A DNA stretch of 14,291 bases, from assembly GCA_027451305.1 (NCBI GenBank), contig DAIDJQ010000055.1:1-14291 (forward strand). Reading direction: 5' to 3'. Below, piece by piece: positions 1 to 7,177 of the stretch. The first letter of the stretch is position 1. The number at the start of each line of letters is the position of its first letter. The stretch is from Cellulomonas sp. Its GTDB lineage: Bacteria; Actinomycetota; Actinomycetes; Actinomycetales; Cellulomonadaceae. The notes below the pieces were generated by a model. It searched no databases and was not told where the DNA came from. It saw only the letters and a program-made list of their open reading frames with translations. The translations under genes were made by a program, and so were the position numbers.

Positions 1-12
1 TCCGTTCCGACG

Positions 13-762
13 TCAGACGCCGGTGCGCGCGGTCGTCGTGTTGTTGGCCTGCGCCCGCGGGCGCACGACGAGCAGGTCGACGTTCACGTGCTCCGGCCGG
101 GACAGGCTCCACGCGATCGCGTCGGCGATGTCCTCGGCCACCAGCGGCTGGTAGCCCTCGTACACCGTGGCCGCCCGCTCCGCGTCGCCGCCGAACCTCA
201 CCAGGGAGAACTCCTCGGTGGCGACCGCGCCGGGGGCGATCTCGATCACCCGCAGCGGCTCGCCGACGATCTCCCAGCGCAGGGTGGTGGCGAGCATCCG
301 CTCGGCGGACTTGACGCCGGTGTACCCCGCCCCGCCCGGGTAGGCGCCGTGCGCCGCGGTGGACGTCACGACGACCACGTCACCGGCACCGCGCTCCCGC
401 AGCAGCGGCAGCACGGCCTTGGTGACGCGCAGGGTGCCGAGCACGTTCAGCTCGTACATGTCCCGCCACTGGTCCAGGTCGGCGCGCTCCACCGGGTCCA
501 GGCCGAAGGCGCCGCCGGCGTTGTTCACCACGGCGTCCAGGCCGCCGGTGGCGGCGAGGTGGGCGGCGAGGGCGGCCACGTCGTCGTCGCTCGTCACGTC
601 GGCGGCGAACGCCTCGGCACCCGTCTCGTCCGCGAGCGCGGCGAGCCGGTCGGCCCGGCGGGCGGTGGCCACGACGTCCCAGCCGTCGGCGCGCAGGCGA
701 CGGACGGTGGCGGCGCCGATCCCGGAGGAGGCACCGGTCACCAGCGCGCGGCGGGCGCTCAT
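13..762 (-). CDS. Classical SDR-family NAD(P)-dependent oxidoreductase (YdfG-like)
   Basis: A 249-residue short-chain dehydrogenase/reductase, full length for the classical SDR class. Seen: the Rossmann cofactor motif TGASSGIG at residues 9-16, NNAG at 80-83, and the catalytic tetrad Asn106, Ser134, Tyr147 and Lys151 (YTGVK). The C-terminal stretch with DAIAWSLSRPEHVNVDLL resembles YdfG-type 3-hydroxy acid / malonic semialdehyde reductases, so a small hydroxy-acid or semialdehyde substrate is a reasonable inference but not proven. Arg35-Arg36 after the second beta strand suggest NADP(H) preference. The ATG start overlaps the stop of the upstream aminotransferase fragment by 4 bp (ATGA), so the two were translationally coupled; a long upstream extension in the same frame has no homologous look. 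Class III aminotransferase plus SDR is a sensible pair, because the transaminase makes a semialdehyde that the SDR would reduce. Cytoplasmic enzyme. Confidence 0.93.
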   Translation of the reverse strand: MSARRALVTGASSGIGAATVRRLRADGWDVVATARRADRLAALADETGAEAFAADVTSDDDVAALAAHLAATGGLDAVVNNAGGAFGLDPVERADLDQWRDMYELNVLGTLRVTKAVLPLLRERGAGDVVVVTSTAAHGAYPGGAGYTGVKSAERMLATTLRWEIVGEPLRVIEIAPGAVATEEFSLVRFGGDAERAATVYEGYQPLVAEDIADAIAWSLSRPEHVNVDLLVVRPRAQANNTTTARTGV

Positions 763-926
763 GCCGCACCCCCCGCCGTCACGGCGGTCAGCGCGTCGTC
801 GACGATCGCCAGGCCGCGCTCGGCGTCCTGACGGCTGATCACGCACGGCGGCACCACGTGGATGCGGTTGTCGGAGACGAAGGGCAGGAGGCCACGGTCG
901 AGGAGGGCGCGCTTCACGGCTCCCAT
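759..926 (-). pseudogene. C-terminal remnant of a class III (PLP) aminotransferase
   Basis: Only about 55 codons remain. The peptide RGLLPFVSDNRIHVVPPCVI followed by SRQDAERGLAIVDDAL is the typical C-terminal end of class III (omega/4-aminobutyrate type) aminotransferases, which are normally about 430 residues. The PLP lysine, the large domain and the N-terminus are missing, and I find no aminotransferase-like sequence in any frame between 927 and the transporter gene on the other strand. The boundary at 926 is the first in-frame ATG, without a well-spaced Shine-Dalgarno; the homology could begin a few codons either side. It ends in a 4-bp overlap with the SDR gene, which shows the original operon order. 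It most likely reflects a deletion or rearrangement that joined this locus to the F420 block. It could still be translated and serve only to couple SDR translation. Confidence 0.75.
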
Positions 927-1046
927 CGTCGCAGGGCTCCGCCCCGGACGCGCCCGCGCCGCGCGTCTCGTCGCGCCCGCGGCGGGCCCTCGGCGGGCCC
1001 TCGGCCGGCTCGGCGAGCCGACCGTGACGGCGTGGCCGTGACGCGG

Positions 1047-1076
1047 TTGTGGCCGTCCACCCCGCGTGCCTAGGGT
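1047..1076 (+). promoter_or_regulatory. Candidate sigma-70-type promoter of the transporter operon
   Basis: TTGTGG (1047-1052) and TAGGGT (1071-1076) are separated by 18 bp, close to the TTGACA/TATAAT consensus for such GC-rich DNA. Transcription would begin near 1083 and leave a leader of about 125 nt before the ATG at 1209. Judged by eye only. Confidence 0.45.
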
Positions 1077-1100
1077 GTGCGCCGGAACCCCACCGGTCGT

Positions 1101-1208
1101 TGGCGAGGGTCGTACCGCCCGTGCTGGGCGGTCCTTCCGGGGAGCGACGTGCTCCCGTGAGCGGCGACGACGACGTGCGCCGACCCGCCACCAGTCGAGG
1201 AGCTCCCC
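1101..1208 (+). promoter_or_regulatory. Structured 5' leader with mutually exclusive pairings near the ribosome binding site (candidate cis-regulatory RNA)
   Basis: Several exact complementarities nest here. A closing stem pairs TGGC (1101-1104) with GCCA (1187-1190) and GGGTCG (1107-1112) with CGACCC (1181-1186), leaving a 2-nt bulge. Inside it are a 7-bp hairpin ACCGCCC/GGGCGGT (1114-1120 with 1126-1132, 5-nt loop) and a 6-bp hairpin GGGAGC/GCTCCC (1140-1145 with 1151-1156, 5-nt loop). The Shine-Dalgarno GAGGAG is at 1197-1202. The segment 1139-1145 (GGGGAGC) is also perfectly complementary to 1202-1208 (GCTCCCC), immediately before the start codon, and 1151-1155 can pair with GGAGC at 1199-1203. 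These alternatives exclude the second hairpin, the layout expected of a translational switch. GC-rich DNA forms chance stems easily, no known riboswitch class matches, and the ligand is unknown. Confidence 0.4.
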
Positions 1209-2255
1209 ATGCGTCGCCGCGCCGTCCTGCTGCCCCTGATCGTGACCCCCGTGCTCGCGCTCGGTGCCTGCGCCTCGGGAGCCGCGGGCGCGACCGGCGC
1301 GTCCGGCACCGCGACCACGCCCGCCCCCTCGAGCACGTTCGCACCCGTCACCGTGGACGACTGCGGCACCAAGGTGACCGTGACCGCGCCGCCCACCCGC
1401 GTGGTGTCCATCAAGTCGAGCGCCACCGAGATGATGCTCGCGCTCGGCCTGGGCGACCGGCTGGTGGGCACCGCGTTCTCCGACGGGCCGGTGCCGGGCC
1501 GGTGGGCCGTCGCGGCGGCGAAGGTGCCGGTGCTCGGTGACACCGTGCCCAGCCAGGAGGCGCTGCTCGCCGCGTCTCCCGACTTCGTCTACGCCGGCTG
1601 GGAGTCCAACGTCTCGTCGTCGGGCGTGGGCGACCGCGCCACCCTCGCGGCCCGCGGGATCGGCACCTACGTCTCCCCCGCGGCGTGCAAGGAGCCGGGC
1701 TACATGCCCGACCCGCTGACCTTCGGCACCGTGTTCGACGAGATCGTCCAGGTGGGCCGCATCTTCGGCGTGCAGGACCGGGCGGACGCGCTCGTCGCGC
1801 AGCAGAAGGCCGACCTCGCCGCCGTGCAGAAGCTGCCGGGCCACCAGACGGCCCTCTGGTACTCGTCCGGCAACGACACCCCGTACGTCGGCGCCGGCAT
1901 CGGCGCGCCGCAGATGATCCTGGACGCCGCCGGGCTGACCAACGTGTTCGCGAGCGTGCACGACACGTGGACCTCCGTCGGCTGGGAGAAGGTCGTGGCG
2001 GCCGACCCGGACGTGATCGTCCTGGTGGACGCGACGTGGAACACCGCCGCCTCCAAGATCACCGCCCTCGAGCAGAACCCGGCGACCGCGCAGCTGACCG
2101 CCGTGAAGCAGCACCGCTACGTGGTGGTGCCGTTCGCCGCGACGGAGGCGGGGGTGCGCAACGTGGAGGCCGTCAAGACGATCGTCGCGGGGGTGGCCGC
2201 GCTCGACGCCGCCGCGAGCCCGACCGACGGCGCCACCACCCCGAGCGCCGGCTGA
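1209..2255 (+). CDS. Substrate-binding lipoprotein of putative F420-0 (deazaflavin) ABC importer
   Basis: A 348-residue lipoprotein with a basic start, a hydrophobic stretch and lipobox LGAC with lipidated Cys21, then a Ser/Ala/Thr-rich tether. The body starts at VDDCGTKVTVTAPPTRVVSI and has the two-lobed class III binding fold (Peripla_BP_2) used by BtuF, FepB and siderophore binders. In family databases this protein, with its own permease and ATPase, matches the actinobacterial cassette proposed to import F420-0; that assignment rests on gene context, not biochemistry, as far as I recall. Here it leads an operon that runs directly into cofD, which supports a deazaflavin-type ligand (Fo or F420-0). 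Cobalamin or a siderophore remain alternatives. A GAGGAG ribosome site lies 6 nt before the ATG. The protein sits on the outer face of the membrane and delivers ligand to the permease. Confidence 0.85.
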   Translation: MRRRAVLLPLIVTPVLALGACASGAAGATGASGTATTPAPSSTFAPVTVDDCGTKVTVTAPPTRVVSIKSSATEMMLALGLGDRLVGTAFSDGPVPGRWAVAAAKVPVLGDTVPSQEALLAASPDFVYAGWESNVSSSGVGDRATLAARGIGTYVSPAACKEPGYMPDPLTFGTVFDEIVQVGRIFGVQDRADALVAQQKADLAAVQKLPGHQTALWYSSGNDTPYVGAGIGAPQMILDAAGLTNVFASVHDTWTSVGWEKVVAADPDVIVLVDATWNTAASKITALEQNPATAQLTAVKQHRYVVVPFAATEAGVRNVEAVKTIVAGVAALDAAASPTDGATTPSAG

Positions 2256-2260
2256 CGGCC

Positions 2261-3298
2261 GTGCCGGCCGCGGCTCGCCGCCCGCCGCTGACCCTCCTGG
2301 TGGCGGTCGGTGTCGTCGCCCTCGTCGTCACCGTGCTGGTCGCCGTCACCATCGGGCCGGCGCACCTCGCGGTGGGCGAGGTGGCCCGCAGCATCGGGAC
2401 GCACCTGCACCTGATCGGCTCCGACGCGGGCGCCGTCGCGCCGCTGCACGACGCGATCGTGTGGGAGCTGCGGCTGCCGCGGGTGCTCACGGCCGCCGCG
2501 GTGGGCGCGGGACTGGCCCTGTCCGGCGCCGTGATGCAGTCGCTGACCCGCAACCCGCTCGCCGACCCGTACCTGCTCGGGCTGTCCTCGGGAGCCTCGC
2601 TGGGCGCCGTGGCCGTGCTGGTGCTCGGCGTCGCGCTGGTGCTGCCGTTCGCCGCGTTCGCGGGGGCGCTGCTCGCCCTGGTGGGGACGCTGACGCTCGC
2701 CCGGGCCGGCGGCACGCTCACCCCCGGCCGCGCGGTGCTGGCCGGGCTCGCGGTGTCCCAGCTGGCGGCGGCGGGCACCTCGTTCGTCATCTTCTGGACG
2801 GCGACCGGGGACTCGTACCGGGAGATCCTCGCGTGGCTGATGGGATCGCTGGCCGGGGCGACCTGGCGGTCCGTGGCGATCTCCGTGGGCGCGCTGGTGG
2901 CGGTCGGCACCGTGCTGATGGCCAGCGGGCTGCGGCTGGACGCGTTCACGTTCGGCGACACGTCCGCGGCGGCCCTCGGCCTGCACGTGGAACGCACCCG
3001 GTGGACGTTGATGACGCTGGTGGCGCTGCTCACCGGCGCCATGGTCGCGGTCAGCGGGGCGATCGGCTTCGTCGGGCTGGTGCTGCCGCACATCGTCTCG
3101 GCGGTGACCGGCCCCGCCCACCGGCGGCTGCTGCCCGTCGCGGCCCTGGCTGGCGGCACGTTCCTGGTGTGGGCCGACACGCTGGCCCGCACCGCCTTCG
3201 ACCCGCGGGAGCTGCCCGTCGGGATCGTCACGGCACTGATCGGGGTGCCCGTGTTCGCCGTCCTGCTGCGCCGTGGGCAGGGGACGGCATGGAGCTGA
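2261..3298 (+). CDS. FecCD/BtuC-type permease of putative F420-0 ABC importer
   Basis: A 345-residue integral membrane permease with about ten hydrophobic segments. Seen: TM1 at residues 11-32; the family signature LRLPRVLTAAAVGAG followed by QSLTRNPLADPYLLGLSSGA (residues 70-112); the coupling-helix region before FVGLVLPHI; and the C-terminal ELPVGIVTALIGVPVFAVLL. These mark the FecCD family, which forms the homodimeric channel of vitamin B12 and siderophore importers. The GTG at 2261 is chosen because it lies 5 bp after the preceding stop and keeps TM1 whole; the frame is open far upstream but that part overlaps the binding-protein gene and is low-complexity. No good Shine-Dalgarno precedes it, so translation is probably coupled to the upstream gene. 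Its 3' end overlaps the ATPase gene by 10 bp. Confidence 0.88.
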   Translation: MPAAARRPPLTLLVAVGVVALVVTVLVAVTIGPAHLAVGEVARSIGTHLHLIGSDAGAVAPLHDAIVWELRLPRVLTAAAVGAGLALSGAVMQSLTRNPLADPYLLGLSSGASLGAVAVLVLGVALVLPFAAFAGALLALVGTLTLARAGGTLTPGRAVLAGLAVSQLAAAGTSFVIFWTATGDSYREILAWLMGSLAGATWRSVAISVGALVAVGTVLMASGLRLDAFTFGDTSAAALGLHVERTRWTLMTLVALLTGAMVAVSGAIGFVGLVLPHIVSAVTGPAHRRLLPVAALAGGTFLVWADTLARTAFDPRELPVGIVTALIGVPVFAVLLRRGQGTAWS

Positions 3299-4098
3299 CG
3301 ATCGCCGGGGTCGGCACCCGGCTGGGTGGGCGCTGGGTGGTGGACGGCATCGACGCGACGCCGCCGTCCGGGGCGCTGACCGGTCTGCTGGGCCCCAACG
3401 GCGCGGGCAAGACGACGTTGCTGCGCCTGGTCGCGGGCCTGCTGGTGCCGCAGGCGGGAGCCGTGCTGGTGTCCGACGAGGCCGCCGGCGCCGACGGGGA
3501 GCCGACCCCGGTGCACCTGCTCCCCCGGCGCCGGCGCGCCCGCCGCATCGCCCTGCTCGAGCAGGAGTCGAGCTCGGCCGTGCCGCTCACCGTCCGGGAC
3601 GTCGTGGCCCTCGGCCGGATCCCCTACCGCTCGTGGTGGGGCACGGACGACGACCCGGCGGCGGTCGACCGTGCCCTCGTCGCCGCGGAGGCGGAGCACC
3701 TCGCCGACCGTGCCTGGGCCACCCTGTCCGGCGGCGAGCGCCAACGGGTGCAGGTCGCCCGCGCCCTGGCGCAGGAGCCGGCGCTGCTCCTGCTCGACGA
3801 GCCGACCAACCACCTGGACGTCGCCGCCCAGCTCCACCTGCTCGCCTTCGTGCGCGGGCTGGGCACCACGACCGTCGCCGCGCTGCACGACCTCAACCTC
3901 GCCGCGGCGTTCTGCGAGCACGTGATCGTGCTGTCCGCCGGCCGCCTCGCCGCCGCCGGGCACCCTGCCGACGTGCTCACCCCGCAGCTGCTGCGCACCG
4001 TGTACGGCGTGGAGGCGGACGTGCTGACCCACCCCCGCACGGGCCGCCCGGTGATCGCGTTCACCGGCCGCACCCCCGCACCCGAGGAGGAGACGTGA
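3289..4098 (+). CDS. ATP-binding subunit of putative F420-0 ABC importer
   Basis: A 269-residue ABC ATPase with every catalytic motif intact: Walker A GPNGAGKT at 35-42, Q-loop Gln92, signature LSGGE at 146-150, Walker B LLLLDE at 166-171 followed by the D-loop, and the switch histidine His200 in ALHDLNLA. Length and the FecE/BtuD-like body fit importers of the B12/iron-chelate group. A dimer on the cytoplasmic face would power the permease encoded just upstream. The ATG lies inside the permease gene (10-bp overlap), and the stop overlaps the cofD start as GTGA, so permease, ATPase and cofD are tightly coupled. One oddity is the insertion of about 25 residues between Walker A and the Q-loop, rich in acidic and then arginine residues (positions 63-86). 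Confidence 0.92.
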   Translation: MELTIAGVGTRLGGRWVVDGIDATPPSGALTGLLGPNGAGKTTLLRLVAGLLVPQAGAVLVSDEAAGADGEPTPVHLLPRRRRARRIALLEQESSSAVPLTVRDVVALGRIPYRSWWGTDDDPAAVDRALVAAEAEHLADRAWATLSGGERQRVQVARALAQEPALLLLDEPTNHLDVAAQLHLLAFVRGLGTTTVAALHDLNLAAAFCEHVIVLSAGRLAAAGHPADVLTPQLLRTVYGVEADVLTHPRTGRPVIAFTGRTPAPEEET

Positions 4099-5081
4099 GG
4101 ATCACCGTGCTGTCCGGCGGGGTCGGTGGCGCCCGGTTCACCCGGGGGCTGCTGGCGCTGCTGCGCGACCGGTTGCCCGACGGCGACGGCGGCACCACGG
4201 CGCAGGTCACGGTGGTGGCCAACACCGGGGACGACATGTGGCTGCACGGCGTCCGCGTCTGCCCCGACCTGGACACCTTGATGTACACGCTCGGCGGGGC
4301 CGTGCACGAGGAGCAGGGCTGGGGCCGGCAGGACGAGACGAGCCGCGTCAGCACCGACCTCGCGGCGTACGGCCTCGGCTGGGAGTGGTTCACGCTCGGC
4401 GACCTCGACCTCGCCACGCACCTGGCACGCACCGAGCTGCTCCGCGAGGGGCTGACGTTGTCGCAGGTGACGGCGCGCCTCGCGGAGCGGTGGCGGCCCG
4501 GGGTGCGGCTGCTGCCGATGAGCGACCAGCCGGTCGAGACGCACGTGGAGCTCGTCGACGGCCGGACCGTGCACTTCGAGGAGTGGTGGGTTCGCCTGCG
4601 TGCCGCGGTGCCCGCGCGCAGGTTCCTCCAGGTCGGCCTGGAGACCGCCACCGCGGCGCCGGGGGTGCTGGAGGCGCTGACCGGCGCGGACGTGGTGGTG
4701 CTGCCGCCGTCCAACCCCGTGGTCTCCGTCGGCACGATCCTCGCCGTGCCCGGGGTGCGTGAGGCCGTCACCCGCACCGAGGCGTCGGTGGTGGGGGTCA
4801 GCCCGGTGGTCGGCGGCGCACCGGTGCGCGGGATGGCGGACGCGTGCCTGCAGGCGATCGGGGTGCAGACCAGCGCGGCGGCGGTGGCCCGGCACTACGG
4901 TCTGCGCGACGCCGGGGGGATCCTCGACGCCTGGCTCGTGGATGACGCGGACGCCGCGTCGCTGCCCGGTCTGGCCCTCGACGGGTTCGCCGCGACCGCC
5001 ACGGACACGCTCATGCGCGACGTCCCGACGACCGCCCGGATCGCCGCCGCGGCGTTGTCCCTGGTGCAGCGGCTGCCCTGA
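4095..5081 (+). CDS. cofD: 2-phospho-L-lactate transferase (F420 biosynthesis), CofD/FbiA
   Basis: A 328-residue protein, full length for the family. CofD transfers the phosphoester moiety of a GDP-activated three-carbon acid (from phosphoenolpyruvate in actinobacteria, 2-phospho-L-lactate in archaea) to the deazaflavin Fo, giving (dehydro-)F420-0. Seen: the N-terminal SGGVGG at 7-12 for nucleotide binding, NTGDD at 43-47 and CPDLDT at 56-61, all diagnostic, plus PPSNPVVSVGTIL in the second half. The GTG start sits directly after a strong GAGGAGGAG ribosome site and overlaps the ATPase stop by 4 bp. In mycobacteria the homologue (fbiA) is followed by fbiB; here no fbiB/cofE follows and the gene is instead the last of a transporter operon, facing cofC across a 10-bp gap. 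Cytoplasmic. Confidence 0.95.
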   Translation: MRITVLSGGVGGARFTRGLLALLRDRLPDGDGGTTAQVTVVANTGDDMWLHGVRVCPDLDTLMYTLGGAVHEEQGWGRQDETSRVSTDLAAYGLGWEWFTLGDLDLATHLARTELLREGLTLSQVTARLAERWRPGVRLLPMSDQPVETHVELVDGRTVHFEEWWVRLRAAVPARRFLQVGLETATAAPGVLEALTGADVVVLPPSNPVVSVGTILAVPGVREAVTRTEASVVGVSPVVGGAPVRGMADACLQAIGVQTSAAAVARHYGLRDAGGILDAWLVDDADAASLPGLALDGFAATATDTLMRDVPTTARIAAAALSLVQRLP

Positions 5082-5113
5082 CACCTCCGGCTCAGGCGAC
5101 CCCGGGCAGCCGC
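5069..5113. terminator. Inverted repeat spanning the convergent ends of cofD and cofC (possible bidirectional terminator)
   Basis: GCGGCTGCCC (5069-5078) and GGGCAGCCGC (5104-5113) are perfect 10-bp complementary arms around a 25-nt loop holding both stop codons. A competing pairing, CCTGA (5077-5081) with TCAGG (5092-5096), encloses exactly the 10 bp between the genes. The symmetry arises partly because both proteins end in Arg-Leu-Pro, with the same codons. No T-run follows on either strand, so termination is plausible but not proven. Confidence 0.4.
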
Positions 5114-5787
5114 GCGACCAGCGCCGCCGTGCGGGGCCCCAGCGGCAGCCGTGCCGCCGCCCGCAGGTCGGCCGGGACGTCGACGTCCCGCCGGAGGGTG
5201 GCCTCGTCGGGGACGTCGAGCGGGAGGTGGCCGAGCGCCTCGTGCGCGCGCGCCGAGCCGCTCCCGAACCGTGGGTCCAGGGCCGCGTGCGGTCCGACGG
5301 TCAGCAGCGTCGTCCCCGTCCCCGCCGCGTCGGTCACGAGTCCCCGGTCCACCCCGTCGGCAGCGGTGAGCGCTGCCGCCAGGTCCGCCGGCTGCAGCGC
5401 GGGGACGTCGCCGAGCAGCACCGCGACGGGGACCGGCCCGCCGCGGCGCGCTGCCGCGGCCCCCGCGAGCGCGGCGGCGTCCAGTCCGCTGCGGTGGCCG
5501 GTGTGCGCAGGCTCCGGTACCACGTCGACACGGTCCAGCCCCGCGACCGCCGCGGCGACGGCACCGTCGGCCGTGACGACGAGCACCCGCGCGACCCGCG
5601 GGCAGGCCACGGCCGCCTCGACCGTGTCCAGAGCCATCGCGCGGACCAGCGCCGCCCGGTCCGCGGCGGACAGCGCACCCGTCAGCCGTCTCTTGCCCCG
5701 CCGTGCGTCCTTGACGGGCACCACGACGGCCCACGTCCGGCCGGTGCGACCGGGCTCGGCGGCGTCCCGCACCTCGTCGTCGCGCAC
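5092..5787 (-). CDS. cofC: 2-phospho-L-lactate/phosphoenolpyruvate guanylyltransferase (F420 biosynthesis), CofC/FbiD
   Basis: A 231-residue nucleotidyltransferase that activates phosphoenolpyruvate or 2-phospho-L-lactate with GTP, supplying the GDP-linked substrate of CofD. Seen: WAVVVPVKDARRGKRRL at 19-35 (nucleotide-binding loop with the conserved Lys and Arg-Leu), LLGDVPAL at 124-131 (metal-binding Asp), DAAGTGTT at 153-160 and RFGSGSARAH at 173-182, all CofC hallmarks. The GTG at 5787 is preferred because GGAGG lies about 4 nt upstream on the minus strand; the preceding in-frame extension is low-complexity and overlaps the divergent lipoprotein gene. The N-terminal 17 residues before the fold are longer than in many homologues, so a start slightly downstream is possible. 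The gene converges with cofD. The 177-bp gap to the divergent lipoprotein gene shows no convincing promoter by eye. Confidence 0.92.
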   Translation of the reverse strand: MRDDEVRDAAEPGRTGRTWAVVVPVKDARRGKRRLTGALSAADRAALVRAMALDTVEAAVACPRVARVLVVTADGAVAAAVAGLDRVDVVPEPAHTGHRSGLDAAALAGAAAARRGGPVPVAVLLGDVPALQPADLAAALTAADGVDRGLVTDAAGTGTTLLTVGPHAALDPRFGSGSARAHEALGHLPLDVPDEATLRRDVDVPADLRAAARLPLGPRTAALVARLPGVA

Positions 5788-5964
5788 GCACCCTCCGTCC
5801 GTCCGGTCGGGCACCGGCGGCCCGCCGCCACACGCTAACGGGCCGGACGCACGCCCCGGCACGCACCTCGTGCTGCGCGGGCACCACGCCGGAGCGTGCG
5901 CGCCGGCGGTCCAGGTGGCGGGCTGCGGTGGCGCCGGGTGCACCTCTCGCCTGACACTCCGGGG

Positions 5965-7164
5965 ATGACGAGAGTGGGCGCGCTGGTCGCGTCGTCGGTT
6001 GCCGCCGTCCTCCTGCTGTCCGCCTGCACCGCCGGCCCGACGACGACGGCGCGCTCGTCGTCCGCCGCCGGCGGCGCGTCGCCCGCACCCGCAGCGACGT
6101 CCTCCACGGGCGCGAGCCCGGCGGCCGCGACGGGCTCGCCGACCGCGACCGCCACACCTGCCTGGCCGCCGACGGCGGCCGACGGCACGCCGGGCTACCT
6201 CGCCGCAGGCTCGGACCCGAGCGTGCTGCCGGGCCCGATCCTGATCGCGGACAAGAAGAACAACCGGCTCGTCGTGGTCAGCCCGCAGGGTCAGGTGCTG
6301 TGGCAGTGGCCGCAGGCCGGCGACCTGGCGCCGGGGCAGACGTTCCTCATCCCGGACGACGCCTTCATCACCCCGGACGGCAAGGACATCGTCGCCACCG
6401 AGGAGGACAACTTCGTCATCACCGAGATCGACATCGCCACCCGCAAGATCGTCTGGCGGTACGGCACCCCGGGGACGCACGGCTCGGGCCCCAACCAGCT
6501 GTGGAACCCGGACGACGGCATGATGCTGCCGGACCGCACGGTGATCGCCCCGGACATCAAGAACTGCCGGATCGTCGACCTCTCCCCGTCCTCGCAGAGC
6601 CCGCTGTGGACCCTGGGCACCCTCGGCTCCTGCCAGCACAACCCGCCGTCGCACTTCGGCAGCCCCAACGGCGTGTTCCCGCTGCCGGACGGGCACTTCC
6701 TGGTCACCGAGATCAACGGCGACTGGGTCGAGGAGATGGACCGGGCCGGCCACGTGTACTGGTCGACGCATGCGCCGGCCATCGCCTACCCGTCCGACTC
6801 CAGCCAGTACAAGCCCGGCCAGTACGTCACCGTCGACTACTCGAACCCCGGCCAGGTCGTGCTGTTCGACCAGTCCGGCAAGGCGTTGTGGCGGTGGAAC
6901 CCGAGCAGCGGCGACGGCCGGCTGAACCATCCGTCGCTCGCGGAGGGGCTGCCGAACGGCGACATCCTCCTCAACGACGACGCCAACCACCGCGTGATCG
7001 TCCTGGACCCGGTGCAGAACAAGATCGTCTGGCAGTACGGGCACACCGGGCAGGCCGGCAGCGGTCCGGGCTACCTGGACAACCCCGACGGGCTCGACCC
7101 GGTGCCGCCGCACTCGTACGCGGACGTCGTCGGGCTCACCACCCCGACGCCCGGCGCCTGGTAG
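5965..7164 (+). CDS. Secreted lipoprotein with NHL/PQQ-like beta-propeller; function unknown
   Basis: A 399-residue lipoprotein. Residues 1-20 form a signal peptide with lipobox LSAC (Cys21), followed by a Ser/Thr/Ala-rich linker of about 50 residues. From about residue 88 the chain shows propeller repeats: ILIADKKNNRLVVVS and VLWQWP, then KIVWRYGTPGTHGSG, a central FPLPDGHFLVTE blade, and finally LPNGDILLNDDANHRVIVLD with KIVWQYGHTGQAGSGPGYL. The recurring W-x-Y-G-x-x-G pattern and N-x-R-V/L strands resemble NHL and PQQ-like propellers and distantly arylsulfotransferase-type proteins, but I see no catalytic signature. Cys201 and Cys223 could form a disulfide. The ATG at 5965 places the lipobox correctly, though its ribosome site (GGGG) is weak; an in-frame extension upstream to 5896 would bury the signal peptide. 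It converges with the Kelch lipoprotein gene downstream. Likely surface-attached, perhaps for ligand or protein binding. Confidence 0.8.
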   Translation: MTRVGALVASSVAAVLLLSACTAGPTTTARSSSAAGGASPAPAATSSTGASPAAATGSPTATATPAWPPTAADGTPGYLAAGSDPSVLPGPILIADKKNNRLVVVSPQGQVLWQWPQAGDLAPGQTFLIPDDAFITPDGKDIVATEEDNFVITEIDIATRKIVWRYGTPGTHGSGPNQLWNPDDGMMLPDRTVIAPDIKNCRIVDLSPSSQSPLWTLGTLGSCQHNPPSHFGSPNGVFPLPDGHFLVTEINGDWVEEMDRAGHVYWSTHAPAIAYPSDSSQYKPGQYVTVDYSNPGQVVLFDQSGKALWRWNPSSGDGRLNHPSLAEGLPNGDILLNDDANHRVIVLDPVQNKIVWQYGHTGQAGSGPGYLDNPDGLDPVPPHSYADVVGLTTPTPGAW

Positions 7165-7177
7165 GTCCGGCGGGCCG

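Noticed and set aside
1083..1208. Cobalamin riboswitch upstream of the BtuF-like binding protein
   Set aside because: GCCACCAG at 1187-1194 recalls the B12 box and the transporter is of BtuCDF type, but the expected core with a GGTG-GAA-type segment and the full box are missing, and the leader is shorter than usual.
13..1344. Long minus-strand reading frame extending the SDR upstream by almost 200 residues
   Set aside because: The extension is Arg/Pro-rich, low-complexity, and runs antisense through the promoter and start of the transporter operon. The SDR fold starts at the ATG at 762, which overlaps the previous stop.
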